From contig CAWAVV010000034.1 in the NCBI GenBank assembly GCA_963785565.1, forward strand, positions 54,535-118,534: a stretch of DNA of 64,000 nt, read 5' to 3'. The translations under genes and the position numbers were made by a program. Shown in pieces: positions 44,292-53,126 of the stretch. The notes under the pieces were generated by a model. The model had not been told where the DNA came from. It searched no databases and saw only the letters and a list, made by a program, of their open reading frames with translations. The DNA is from AP-15 sp963785565. Its GTDB lineage: Bacteria; Pseudomonadota; Alphaproteobacteria; ATCC43930; CGMCC-115725. Each line of letters begins with the position of its first letter. The first letter of the stretch is position 1.

Positions 44292-45257
44292 GTGATCCGT
44301 GTCGTCCGACATCCCGGCCCTCAATCGCACCACCCGCGCGGCGCGGTCCTGGCGATGGGCAATTTCGACGGCCTGCATCGCGGCCACGCGCTGCTGATCG
44401 GGCGGGTGCGAGAGCTGGCGCGCGAACACGACCGGCCGGTCGCGGTGCTGACCTTCGAGCCGCACCCGCGCAGCGTATTCCTGCCCACGACCGAGCCGTT
44501 CCGGCTGACCCCGTTCCGGGTCAAGGAGCGCGAATTGGCGCGCCTCGGCGTCGATCTCTTGTTCGTGCAGCATTTCGATCTCGGCTTTGCCGCCAAGAGC
44601 GCCGAGGATTTTCTCTCTGAGATCATCGTCGATGCGATCGGCGCTTCCCATGTCGTCGTTGGCTGGGACTGCACCTTTGGCAAAAGCCGGCGCGGAACCC
44701 CCGATTTTCTGCGCGCTGCGGGGCCGGAGCGCGGCTTTGCCGTGACCGTCATCGAGCCGATTCGCGGCGCCGACCAAACGGTCTATTCCTCGACCCATAT
44801 CCGTGAGCTGCTCAAGACCGGCAAACCGCGGGACGCCGCAGCGCTGCTCGGCCGGTTCTGGGAGATCGACGGCCGCGTCGCAGCCGGCGACCGGCGCGGG
44901 CGGACCATCGGCTTTCCGACCGCCAATCTCGGGCTCGACGATTATCTGCGGCCGGCGTTCGGCGTTTACGCCGTGCGCGTGACAGGCGACGGCCCGGACG
45001 ACCCGCTCGCCGGTCGCACGATCGACGGCGTCGCCAATCTCGGGCTGCGTCCGACGGTCGGCACTCCCGAGCCACGGCTCGAAGCCCACCTCTTCGACGT
45101 CGACGTCGATCTTTACGGCCGCCATCTGCGGGTGGCGTTCGTGGACTTCATCCGCCCCGAGCACAAGTTCGCCGGGCTCGACGCCCTGAAAGCGCAGATC
45201 GCCGCCGACGCCGCCCGCGCCCGCGAGATCCTCGCCGCCACCCCGCCGATCGGATAG
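44292..45257 (+). CDS. ribF: Bifunctional riboflavin kinase / FAD synthetase
   Basis: 321 residues from the GTG at 44292. RibF makes FMN and then FAD. The adenylyltransferase half has LAMGNFDGLHRGHALLIG and the VVVGWDCTFGKSRRGTP loop; the kinase half has RTIGFPTANLGLDD and GVANLGLRPTVG. An ATG at 44172 would add 40 residues with no family similarity, so GTG 44292 (VIRVVRHPG) is preferred, although neither has a strong ribosome-binding site. It is followed 9 bases later by the cyclase gene. Confidence 0.92.
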   Translation: MIRVVRHPGPQSHHPRGAVLAMGNFDGLHRGHALLIGRVRELAREHDRPVAVLTFEPHPRSVFLPTTEPFRLTPFRVKERELARLGVDLLFVQHFDLGFAAKSAEDFLSEIIVDAIGASHVVVGWDCTFGKSRRGTPDFLRAAGPERGFAVTVIEPIRGADQTVYSSTHIRELLKTGKPRDAAALLGRFWEIDGRVAAGDRRGRTIGFPTANLGLDDYLRPAFGVYAVRVTGDGPDDPLAGRTIDGVANLGLRPTVGTPEPRLEAHLFDVDVDLYGRHLRVAFVDFIRPEHKFAGLDALKAQIAADAARAREILAATPPIG

Positions 45258-45266
45258 GGAATACTG

Positions 45267-46544
45267 GTGGCCGACAGCGACAGCCCGACGACTCCGGACC
45301 TCGAACGCAAGCTGGCGACGATCCTGTCGGCGGACGTCGCCGCTTACAGCCGGCTGATGGCCGAGGACGAGGAACTCACCTTGCGCACCTTCCGCGGACA
45401 CAAGGAAGTGTTCGAGAAGCTCGTGGAACTGCACCGGGGCCGCGTGTTCAACACCGCCGGGGACGCCATCCTGGCGGAGTTCGGCAGTGCGGTCGAAGCC
45501 GTACGCTGCGCCACCGAGATCCAAGCGGCGCTGCGCACCCGCAACGACCAATTGCCGGAAGACCGGCAGGTCAGGTTTCGTATCGGGGTCAATCTCGGCG
45601 ACGTCATGGTGCAAGGCCAGGATCTGCTCGGCGACGGCGTCAACGTCGCCGCACGGCTGCAAGGGGCGGCGGAGCCCGGCGGCGTCTGCATCGCCGGCAG
45701 CGTCTACGACCAGATCCGCAACAAACTGTCGTTGTCGTTCACCCCGCTCGGCGAGATGAGCTACAAGAATATCCCTCAACCGGTCCGCACCTTTGCGATC
45801 GCCGAAGCCGACGGCCTGGGGATATTGCCGGCGCCGGCCGGCCAGCGCCGCATAGGCGCCGGGCGGCTAGGGGCCATCGCCGCGATCGTCCTGCTGCTGG
45901 CGGCGGCCGGGGCTGGCGTTTGGGGCTATTCGGATTACCGGCGCGGCCGAGCCGAAGCCGCGCACGCGGCCGCTGTGGCTGCCCAAAAGACGGCGGACGA
46001 GGCGGCCAAAGCGGCGCAACAGCGGGCGGCTGACGCGGCGCAACAGCAGGCGCTGGCCGAGCAGAAGCGCATCGACAGCGAGGCCAATCGTCTCGCCGAG
46101 GAGAACCGCAAGAGGAGCGAGGCCCCGCAACTCGCAGCCGTCGCGGCCCCGCCCCGGGTCGCGCCGCCTCAGCCTGATCTGCCGCCCAGTCCGGCAGCCC
46201 TGCCCAAGCCCGCCTCCGCCGGTGACCCGACCGGGGTCTATGGGGGGCCCATCTGCTTCGGTCCGGGCGAGACCGACCCGGCCCGCTGCTTCCGGGCGCA
46301 GGCGGTCGTCAGGAACAGGTCGATCTCGGGTCAGTGGCCCGGCCGCATTCCCGGCGCGACGGTATATCTTGCGGGCGATGTTACCCGCGCCGGCGATGTC
46401 GCGATCCACATGCACACCAAGCGGGCCGACGGGTCCCGCTTCGCGGTCATCGATCTGGTCGGCAAGTTGCGCGACGGGCGGATCGACGCCACCGGCAGCT
46501 TTCGCAACGGCCGCAGCGTCACCTTAAACTGGCGCAAGGATTGA
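45267..46544 (+). CDS. Class III adenylate/guanylate cyclase, membrane-anchored, with extra C-terminal domain
   Basis: 425 residues, starting at GTG 45267. The catalytic domain (about 12-180) keeps both metal aspartates, Asp23 in ILSADVAAYS and Asp66 in FNTAGDAILAEF, and the transition-state Asn/Arg region LGDGVNVAARLQ. A transmembrane helix follows at 201-221, then an Ala/Gln-rich coiled coil (225-290), a Pro-rich linker and a beta-rich C-terminal domain (about 325-425) with Cys-x-Phe and QWPGRIPGA motifs that is probably periplasmic. The reversed order, cyclase before the membrane anchor, is typical of many alphaproteobacterial cyclases. The gene sits between ribF and ileS. Confidence 0.85.
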   Translation: MADSDSPTTPDLERKLATILSADVAAYSRLMAEDEELTLRTFRGHKEVFEKLVELHRGRVFNTAGDAILAEFGSAVEAVRCATEIQAALRTRNDQLPEDRQVRFRIGVNLGDVMVQGQDLLGDGVNVAARLQGAAEPGGVCIAGSVYDQIRNKLSLSFTPLGEMSYKNIPQPVRTFAIAEADGLGILPAPAGQRRIGAGRLGAIAAIVLLLAAAGAGVWGYSDYRRGRAEAAHAAAVAAQKTADEAAKAAQQRAADAAQQQALAEQKRIDSEANRLAEENRKRSEAPQLAAVAAPPRVAPPQPDLPPSPAALPKPASAGDPTGVYGGPICFGPGETDPARCFRAQAVVRNRSISGQWPGRIPGATVYLAGDVTRAGDVAIHMHTKRADGSRFAVIDLVGKLRDGRIDATGSFRNGRSVTLNWRKD

Positions 46545-46723
46545 GCGGAGCCGCTGACTCCTTGCGGACATCGGCGCAGCCAACTACCCCTCGAATTTGA
46601 CCGGGGAGGCTGTTATATGTCGCCCATGTTTCCGCATCGCACCTGGATATCGCGAATTATCGGCCCGGTCCTCGTCTGAGGATCGGGACACTTTCGCATT
46701 TTCCTCTTATCCAGGGATTTCCG

Positions 46724-49582
46724 ATGCCCACGGATTATCGTCCGACCGTTTTCTTGCCGAAGACCGACTTTCCGATGCGGGGCGATCTGCCAAAGCGTGA
46801 GCCGCTGATCCTGGCGCGTTGGGCGGCGATGGACCTTTATCGACGGCTGCGGGAGAGCTCGCGGGGCCGCGAGAAATTCGTCCTGCATGACGGCCCGCCC
46901 TACGCCAACGGCCATCTCCATATCGGCCACGCGCTGAACAAGATCCTGAAGGACGTGGTCAACCGCTCGCAGCAAATGCTGGGCAAGGATGCGCCCTATG
47001 TTCCAGGCTGGGACTGCCACGGCCTGCCGATCGAGTGGATGATCGAGGAAAAATACCGGGCGAAGAAGATGTCGAAAGACAGCGTTCCGGCCGATCAGTT
47101 TCGCCGCGAATGCCGCGAGTTCGCCACCCATTGGATCGAGGTGCAGAAGGCCGAGTTCGAGCGCCTGGGCGTTATCGGCGATTGGGCAAATCCCTATACG
47201 ACAATGGCCTATTCGGCCGAGGCGCAGATCGTCCGCGAGATCGGTAAGTTTCTCGTCAATGGCGGGCTTTACCGCGGCTCGAAGCCGGTCTTGTGGTCGG
47301 TGGTCGAACAGACCGCGCTCGCCGAGGCCGAGGTCGAGTATCACGACCACAAATCGACGACGGTCTGGGTTCGCTTCCCGATCGTCACGACCGGTCTGCC
47401 GGCGCTTGCCGACGCGGCAGCGTTGATCTGGACGACGACGCCTTGGACCCTGCCCGGCAACCGCGCTATCGCGTTCAGCGCGGCGCTCGATTATGTGGCG
47501 ATCCGTGTCGATCGGGCGACGGAGGGCAGCCGGGCCCGGCGCGGCGAGACCCTGCTCGTCGCTGCATCGTTGGCTGATCAGGTCGCGGCGAATGGCGAGA
47601 TCGAGGCCTATTCGGTGCTCGAACGGTTTCCCGGCGCGGCACTCGCCGGGACGATGGCGCGTCATCCGCTCGCGGGCCGAGGCTACGAATTCGACGTGCC
47701 GCTGCTGGCGGCGAGCTTTGTCGAATCCGACCAGGGGAGCGGCCTCGTCCACATCGCCCCAGGCCACGGCGCCGACGATTTCGACCTCGGCCAGGCCAAT
47801 GGTTTGCCGGTGCCGGACACGGTCGGGCCAGACGGGGTCTATCTGCCGGGCGTGCCGCTGTTCGCCGGCCGCACGGTGTATCGGCCAAACGGCAAGCCCG
47901 GCAATGCCAACGAGGCTGTGATCGCCGCGATCGACGCCGCGGGCGGCCTGCTCGCTCGCGGCAGCCTGGTCCATTCCTACCCACATTCCTGGCGGTCGAA
48001 GGCGCCGCTGATCTTTCGCAATACGCCGCAATGGTTCATCAGCATGACGGCGAACGGCCTGCGCGAAAAGGCGCTGGCGGCGATCGCCGAGACCCGGTGG
48101 GTCCCGCCGCAGGCCCGCAACCGGATCGAGGCGATGGTCGCGGGAAAGCCCGACTGGTGCGTGTCGCGCCAGCGCGCCTGGGGCGTGCCGATCGCGGTCT
48201 TCACTCATCGCGGCACCGGCGAGCCGCTGCGCGACCCGGCGGTCGTCGAGCGCGTCGCCGCCGCGGTCGAGCGCCACGGCTCGGACATCTGGTTCAGCGC
48301 CGATGCGTCGCAGTTTCTCGGCAACGCCCACGACCCGGCGGAATGGGAGAAGGTCACAGATATCATCGAAGTATGGTTCGATTCGGGTTCGACCCACGCC
48401 TTTGTCCTCGAGCAGCGGCCCGAGCTGCGCTGGCCGGCCTCGCTTTATCTCGAAGGCTCGGACCAGCATCGCGGCTGGTTTAACTCCTCGTTGATCGAAG
48501 CCTGCGGGACCCGCGGCCGCGCCCCTTACGACGCGGTGCTGACCCACGGCTTCGTGCTCGACGAAGAAGGCCGCAAGATGTCGAAATCGCTCGGCAATGT
48601 CGTCGCTCCGCAGGAGGTGATGCAGCAGAGTGGCGCCGACATCCTGCGCCTATGGGTAGTAGGCTCCGATTATTCCGAGGACCTGCGCATCGGCCCGGAG
48701 ATCCTCAAGCATCAGAGCGATGTCTACCGCCGCCTGCGAAACACCCTGCGCTATCTGTTGGGCGCGCTCGACCACTTCGCGCCCGAGGAGGCGGTCGGTA
48801 TCGAGGCGATGCCGGACCTCGAGCGCTGGGTGCTGCACCGGCTCGCGGAGCTCGATGCGCTGATCCGCCGTTCGGTCGAGGCGTTCGATTTCCACGGCAT
48901 GTTCACCGCGCTCTATAATTTCTGCGCGGCCGATCTGTCGGCATTTTATTTCGACATCCGCAAGGACCGGCTCTATTGCGACGCGCCCGACGACATCCTG
49001 CGGCGGGCGGTGCGCACCGTGCTCGATCGCTGTTTCGACTGCCTGGTGCGCTGGCTGGCGCCGGTTACCTGCTTCACCGCCGAAGAGGCCTGGCTCGCCC
49101 GCCATGGCGACACCCCGGAGCGCAGCGTCCATCTCGAACTGTTCGCCGAGGTGCCGGCCGGTTGGCTCGACCCGGCGCTGGGCGAGCGCTGGGCGGCGCT
49201 GCGCGATCTGCGCCGAGTCGTCACCGGTGCGATCGAACTCGAGCGCGGTGCGAAACGGCTGGGTTCGAGCCTGCAGGCGGCGATTGAGGTGTTTGTCCCC
49301 GATCGGCTGGTAACTCTCCTGCGCGATGTCGATTTGGCCGAGCTGTGCATCACCTCGGCCGGCACGATTCGGCCGGCTCCGGTTCCCGATGGCGCCTTCA
49401 CCCTGCCCGAACTCCCCGGCATCGGCGTTCGGGTGTCGCCGGCGCCGGGCGAGCGCTGCGAGCGCTGCTGGCGCGTGCTGCCCGAAGTCGGGCAGGCGCC
49501 GGGCCACGCCGATCTATGCCGCCGCTGCGCCGAGGTGGTCGATCCCGGCGCCGCGGTCACGCGCGCCGCGAGCACCGGGTGA
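46724..49582 (+). CDS. ileS: Isoleucyl-tRNA synthetase
   Basis: 952 residues, normal length for bacterial IleS type 1. The class I motifs are HLHIGH at 64-69 and KMSKS at 618-622. The CP1 editing domain contains TTTPWTLPGN. The C-terminal zinc finger has Cys912, Cys915, Cys932 and Cys935 (CERCW and CRRC). The ATG at 46724 lies 180 bases after the cyclase gene. It overlaps lspA, giving the widely conserved ileS-lspA pair. Confidence 0.97.
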   Translation: MPTDYRPTVFLPKTDFPMRGDLPKREPLILARWAAMDLYRRLRESSRGREKFVLHDGPPYANGHLHIGHALNKILKDVVNRSQQMLGKDAPYVPGWDCHGLPIEWMIEEKYRAKKMSKDSVPADQFRRECREFATHWIEVQKAEFERLGVIGDWANPYTTMAYSAEAQIVREIGKFLVNGGLYRGSKPVLWSVVEQTALAEAEVEYHDHKSTTVWVRFPIVTTGLPALADAAALIWTTTPWTLPGNRAIAFSAALDYVAIRVDRATEGSRARRGETLLVAASLADQVAANGEIEAYSVLERFPGAALAGTMARHPLAGRGYEFDVPLLAASFVESDQGSGLVHIAPGHGADDFDLGQANGLPVPDTVGPDGVYLPGVPLFAGRTVYRPNGKPGNANEAVIAAIDAAGGLLARGSLVHSYPHSWRSKAPLIFRNTPQWFISMTANGLREKALAAIAETRWVPPQARNRIEAMVAGKPDWCVSRQRAWGVPIAVFTHRGTGEPLRDPAVVERVAAAVERHGSDIWFSADASQFLGNAHDPAEWEKVTDIIEVWFDSGSTHAFVLEQRPELRWPASLYLEGSDQHRGWFNSSLIEACGTRGRAPYDAVLTHGFVLDEEGRKMSKSLGNVVAPQEVMQQSGADILRLWVVGSDYSEDLRIGPEILKHQSDVYRRLRNTLRYLLGALDHFAPEEAVGIEAMPDLERWVLHRLAELDALIRRSVEAFDFHGMFTALYNFCAADLSAFYFDIRKDRLYCDAPDDILRRAVRTVLDRCFDCLVRWLAPVTCFTAEEAWLARHGDTPERSVHLELFAEVPAGWLDPALGERWAALRDLRRVVTGAIELERGAKRLGSSLQAAIEVFVPDRLVTLLRDVDLAELCITSAGTIRPAPVPDGAFTLPELPGIGVRVSPAPGERCERCWRVLPEVGQAPGHADLCRRCAEVVDPGAAVTRAASTG

Positions 49583-50064
49583 TGCTGCGGCGAGGGATTG
49601 CCGCCGCCGCAATCGTCGTGGTCCTTGACCAGCTCAGCAAGGCCGCCGTTCTCGCCCACTTTGCCGACAGCGCCGTCGCCGCCGAGCGGATCACGCCGTT
49701 TTTCAACCTCGTCCTGACCTACAACCGCGGCATGAGCTTTGGCCTGTTCAACACTGGCGCCGCGGGCGGCGGCGGGCTCAACGCCGTCCTGTTCTCGCTC
49801 GCCGCCGCCGCGATCATCGCCGGACTCGTCTATTGGCTAAGCCGGGTTACCAGCCCGCTCCTCGGGGTCGCAATCGGCCTGATAATCGGTGGCGCGATCG
49901 GTAATGTCGTCGACCGGATTCGCCATGGCGCTGTCGTTGATTTTCTCGATTTCCACATAGGATCGTGGCACTGGCCCGCATTCAACGTTGCCGACAGCGC
50001 GATCTGCGTCGGCGTCGCGGCAATGTTGCTCGACGGCTTGCTTCTGCACCGTGAAGCGCATTAA
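49582..50064 (+). CDS. lspA: Lipoprotein signal peptidase (signal peptidase II)
   Basis: 160 residues, four transmembrane helices. Cleaves prolipoprotein signal peptides, for instance of the entericidin and DUF3035-like lipoproteins in this window. The two catalytic aspartates occur in GGAIGNVVDRIRHGAVVDFL and FNVADSAICVGV. The ATG at 49582 overlaps the ileS stop by one base (TGATG); a GTG one codon earlier is an alternative. Confidence 0.95.
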   Translation: MLRRGIAAAAIVVVLDQLSKAAVLAHFADSAVAAERITPFFNLVLTYNRGMSFGLFNTGAAGGGGLNAVLFSLAAAAIIAGLVYWLSRVTSPLLGVAIGLIIGGAIGNVVDRIRHGAVVDFLDFHIGSWHWPAFNVADSAICVGVAAMLLDGLLLHREAH

Positions 50065-50089
50065 ACAAAGGGCGGGAGGGATTACTGCC

Positions 50090-50575
50090 ATGACCGAATA
50101 TCGACGGCTTCGCGGCGCGGGCCGCAGTCTTGTCTCGTTTTGTATCGTCTGGTTGGGTGGGGCATCCCTGCTTAGCGGCTGCACCGACATCAAGCAGATG
50201 ATAGGTATGGATCAGGCAATGCCCGACGAGTTCGCCGTTGAATCGCGCGCGCCGCTGACCGTGCCCCCGGACTTTGATCTGCGTCCGCCGGAGCCGGGGG
50301 CGCCGCGGCCGCAGGAGAAGACGGCCGAGCAGCAGGCCGAGCAGGCGATGGAGCAGGCCGGACCCGGCGAGCCGGGCAAGCAGGCACCTGACTTGCGTCT
50401 GCGCGGCACTGGCGGCTTGCCGGACATCGGCCCGTCCAACGCACAGGCCCCGGACCAGAATGCGATCGTCGGTTCCCAAAGCCTCTCGAACAAGCTGTTG
50501 ACCTCCGGCGCCACCGACGCCGCCGGGGCGACTGTCGAAAAGCGCGAGACGACCCCGCTGAAGGGGATTTATTGA
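50090..50575 (+). CDS. DUF3035-like lipoprotein
   Basis: 161 residues. Lipobox LLSGC after an N-terminal signal peptide, then TVPPDFDLRPPEPGAPRPQE, the hallmark of DUF3035 proteins that follow lspA in alphaproteobacteria (some link them to outer-membrane assembly). The rest is Gln/Ala-rich and probably disordered. A strong GGGAGGG precedes the ATG at 50090. The M16 peptidase often found next is absent here. Confidence 0.85.
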   Translation: MTEYRRLRGAGRSLVSFCIVWLGGASLLSGCTDIKQMIGMDQAMPDEFAVESRAPLTVPPDFDLRPPEPGAPRPQEKTAEQQAEQAMEQAGPGEPGKQAPDLRLRGTGGLPDIGPSNAQAPDQNAIVGSQSLSNKLLTSGATDAAGATVEKRETTPLKGIY

Positions 50576-50672
50576 GTCGCTCTCCGCCGCCCCTCTCGCG
50601 AGGACAGGCCCGGGATGAAGCGGCGCTCATTTTTGTCGTCGCTTACGCTTTCCGGATCGAGTTCGCTCTGAG

Positions 50673-51437
50673 ATGACCCTGTTCGACCTTTCCGGGCGCG
50701 TCGCCGTGGTCACCGGCGGCAATGGCGGCATCGGGCTCGGCATGGCGCGCGGGCTTGCCGCCGGCGGGGCCAAGATCGTCGTGGCGGCGCGCGACCCGGT
50801 GAAATCCGAGGCGGCGCTGCGCGCGCTTTCGGAACTCGGCGCCGACAGCGCATTCATCGCGTTCGATGTCGGCGATGAGAATTCGTGCCGAGCAATGATA
50901 GGCGCTGCCGTCGACCGCTTCGGCCGGCTCGACATCCTCATCAACAATGCCGGCATGTCGATTCGCAAGCCGGCGGAGACCTACAGCGCCGCCGAATGGC
51001 AGACCGTGCTCGCCACCAACCTGACCGGGGCTTTCATCTGCGCGCAGGCAGCCCACCCGGCGATGAAACGCGCTGGCGGCGGCAAGATCATCAATATCGG
51101 TTCGATGTACTCGATCTTCGGCGCAGCCTATGCGGTGCCCTACGCAGCCAGCAAGGGTGGGCTCGTCCAGCTGACGAAATCCCTGGCCGCCGCCTGGGCG
51201 GCGGACAACATCCAGGTCAATGCGGTGCTGCCCGGTTGGATTGATACCGAGCTGACGATAAACGCGCGCCGCGAAATCGCCGGGCTTCACGAGCGCGTCT
51301 TGGCGCGCACCCCAGCCGGCCGTTGGGGGATGCCCGAGGATCTCGCCGGCGTCGCGGTCTTTCTCGCCTCCGCCGCTTCCGACTTCGTAACCGGCGCAGC
51401 CATCCCGGTCGACGGCGGCTTCGCAGCCTCGGGCTGA
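50673..51437 (+). CDS. Short-chain dehydrogenase/reductase (SDR)
   Basis: 254 residues. Classical SDR with TGGNGGIG at 14-21 for NAD(P) binding, NNAG at 91-94, and the catalytic Ser144, Tyr157 and Lys161 (YAASK). Closest in style to gluconate/glucose dehydrogenase or 3-oxoacyl reductase members, with PGWIDTEL and the IPVDGG ending. The substrate cannot be named. It stands alone between the lspA cluster and tRNA-Ser. Confidence 0.88.
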   Translation: MTLFDLSGRVAVVTGGNGGIGLGMARGLAAGGAKIVVAARDPVKSEAALRALSELGADSAFIAFDVGDENSCRAMIGAAVDRFGRLDILINNAGMSIRKPAETYSAAEWQTVLATNLTGAFICAQAAHPAMKRAGGGKIINIGSMYSIFGAAYAVPYAASKGGLVQLTKSLAAAWAADNIQVNAVLPGWIDTELTINARREIAGLHERVLARTPAGRWGMPEDLAGVAVFLASAASDFVTGAAIPVDGGFAASG

Positions 51438-51467
51438 CGAGCCGTCAGACGCGGTATCGGCTAGAGG

Positions 51468-51560
51468 TGGCGGAGGGGGCGGGATTCGAACCCGCGAGAC
51501 GATTCATCACCGTCTACACACTTTCCAGGCGTGCGCCTTCAACCGCTCGGCCACCCCTCC
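51468..51560 (-). tRNA. tRNA-Ser (anticodon GGA)
   Basis: 93 bases including an encoded CCA, with a long variable arm as expected for a serine tRNA. Acceptor GGAGGGG pairs with CCCCTCC, the T arm is GCGGG-TTCGAAT-CCCGC, and anticodon stem CACGC/GTGTG encloses CTGGAAA, giving GGA. Confidence 0.95.
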
Positions 51561-51678
51561 GTGCCGGCAGCCTCGTCGCGTGGAGGCCAGCGCATCAGAC
51601 TAGCCGTGGCGCCAGGCGTGCGCAACGCGTGGACAGCATCGTTGCGGATTTGTCCCCGTCTGACGAGCATGGCGATCG

Positions 51679-51804
51679 CTACCACAGCGGGTAGATATTT
51701 CGGGTCTCCTGCTCGTCGGCAGCGCGGCGCGTTCGGCGCAGGCGGGCTGCAGCGCCGATCGCCATAGCGATGACCACCAAGCCCAACAATATCCACAGTT
51801 CCAA
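51679..51804 (-). CDS. Possible 41-residue single-pass membrane protein
   Basis: Starts at a TTG four bases after the SGNH hydrolase stop, with GGGGG eight bases upstream. Sequence ELWILLGLVVIAMAIGAAA is a membrane helix followed by a basic stretch (RLRRTRRAADEQ) and the ending NIYPLW. It has the layout of a small membrane protein with a cytoplasmic tail. Too short for family assignment; the frame and spacing suggest it is cotranscribed with the hydrolase. Confidence 0.45.
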   Translation of the reverse strand: MELWILLGLVVIAMAIGAAARLRRTRRAADEQETRNIYPLW

Positions 51805-51808
51805 AATT

Positions 51809-53008
51809 CTACCCCCGCTGCCGTTCCTGCTCCAGCGCGCGCGCCGCAGCGGCAAGGCTGGGCAGCATCGCCTCGGCGACCGCGGCATTGCCGGTTTCCG
51901 AAAGATGATAGAGATCGATGTAGACCGGGTCCGCCCAATCGTCAAACAACGCCGACAGGTCGACCGTATCGGCGGCGGCGGCGATTTCGCGACAGCCCTG
52001 GCGCGCGTCGAGGATCGCGGCGTAGAGGCGGCGGCGCGCTTCGGGGTGCTTTGTATAGTCCTTGTCCCAGCGTTGCTCATCGCGGGTCAGCGTCCGCTTT
52101 GTGGTCAGCGCGGGCTGCCAGAAAAAGATCGGGCGAAAGCCGTATTCGCGCGCCAGGAGCCGTACCAGCCGCAGATTCGCCGCATACGCAGCGATTACTT
52201 CGGCGGCGAGAACGCCAATGTCGATTTGCGACAGATCCGCTTCGGTCGCCGGCGCCGGCCCGGCGAGGCTTAGCCCGGTCAATTGGCGCAGCCGGCGGAG
52301 GGTGCGTGGCGCGGCCGCGATCATTGCCGCCGCGAACAGCTCGCGGCGGCGATCGGGATTCAGCAGGTTAAACTCGGCGCGGCGCCGCGCCTCGTTGAAC
52401 AGGCCGTCGGCCCGGCCGGTCTGCTCGGCGCAGGCCATCTCGTTGATGCCGTCGTAAAAGACCGCGACGTCGATCCGCTCTCCAGCCTTTAGGAGCTGCT
52501 GCAGCGTGATCGCTTCCTGCGTGCTGTTGTGGCCAAGCTGGCCGTAATTGGTCACCGCAACGCGGTGGCTCAGTTCGCCGAGACAGCGGGCCAGCACCGC
52601 CGGTATCGTGTGCTCATCGCGCGCACCCATGCCCATCATCGTCGAGCCGCCGAAGCACAGGATCCGGATCGTCTCCTCTTGCACGGCATCCTCGCCCGGT
52701 GTCGGCCGTAGCCCGCGCTCGTCAATCGTCACATAGGCGCCGCGGAACGGGCGCTGCCACCATTCGACATAGGGTTTCCAGTCGACCCGGACCGCGCGGC
52801 GGAACTCGTCAAAATAACCGACCGACCATTGAGCGCCGGCGTAGGCGTCGGCGGCAGCCGTGCGGTCGGGCCGGGTCGAACGGCGATAATGCAGCCAGCG
52901 GCCGAGCCGCCGCCACCCGTCGACACCGAATTCGGTGACCAGCACGGCAACGAGCAAGAGCCCGGCGACGTGCCACAGGGCAACGACAAAGCGGACTATC
53001 AGATCCAT
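51809..53008 (-). CDS. SGNH/GDSL-hydrolase-like membrane-anchored protein
   Basis: 399 residues. An N-terminal membrane anchor (about 5-25) precedes an SGNH domain: block I CFGGSTMMG with nucleophile Ser122, block II glycine in NYGQLGHNST, block III Asn in FYDGINEM, and the block V Asp/His in YIDLYHLSETGN near residue 372. Such proteins often deacetylate or acylate polysaccharides or glycans; substrate unknown. Adjacent to tRNA-Ser and a possible small membrane protein. Confidence 0.75.
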   Translation of the reverse strand: MDLIVRFVVALWHVAGLLLVAVLVTEFGVDGWRRLGRWLHYRRSTRPDRTAAADAYAGAQWSVGYFDEFRRAVRVDWKPYVEWWQRPFRGAYVTIDERGLRPTPGEDAVQEETIRILCFGGSTMMGMGARDEHTIPAVLARCLGELSHRVAVTNYGQLGHNSTQEAITLQQLLKAGERIDVAVFYDGINEMACAEQTGRADGLFNEARRRAEFNLLNPDRRRELFAAAMIAAAPRTLRRLRQLTGLSLAGPAPATEADLSQIDIGVLAAEVIAAYAANLRLVRLLAREYGFRPIFFWQPALTTKRTLTRDEQRWDKDYTKHPEARRRLYAAILDARQGCREIAAAADTVDLSALFDDWADPVYIDLYHLSETGNAAVAEAMLPSLAAAARALEQERQRG

Positions 53009-53126
53009 CTGATGTCGAACCAGGTCAGGTCGGCCCCCGCAGATCGGTCATTTGCGTCTCGCCTTCGGCAGCGGAATTGGAGGATGATCGGCGCCGAGCA
53101 GGCTCGCTGACAAGGGGTGAGGGGCG

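Noticed and set aside
46613..48547. A 644-codon open frame antisense to ileS
   Set aside because: It lies entirely opposite a canonical ileS and its translation is Arg/Gly/Asp-rich without any motif. Long antisense frames are expected in GC-rich genes.
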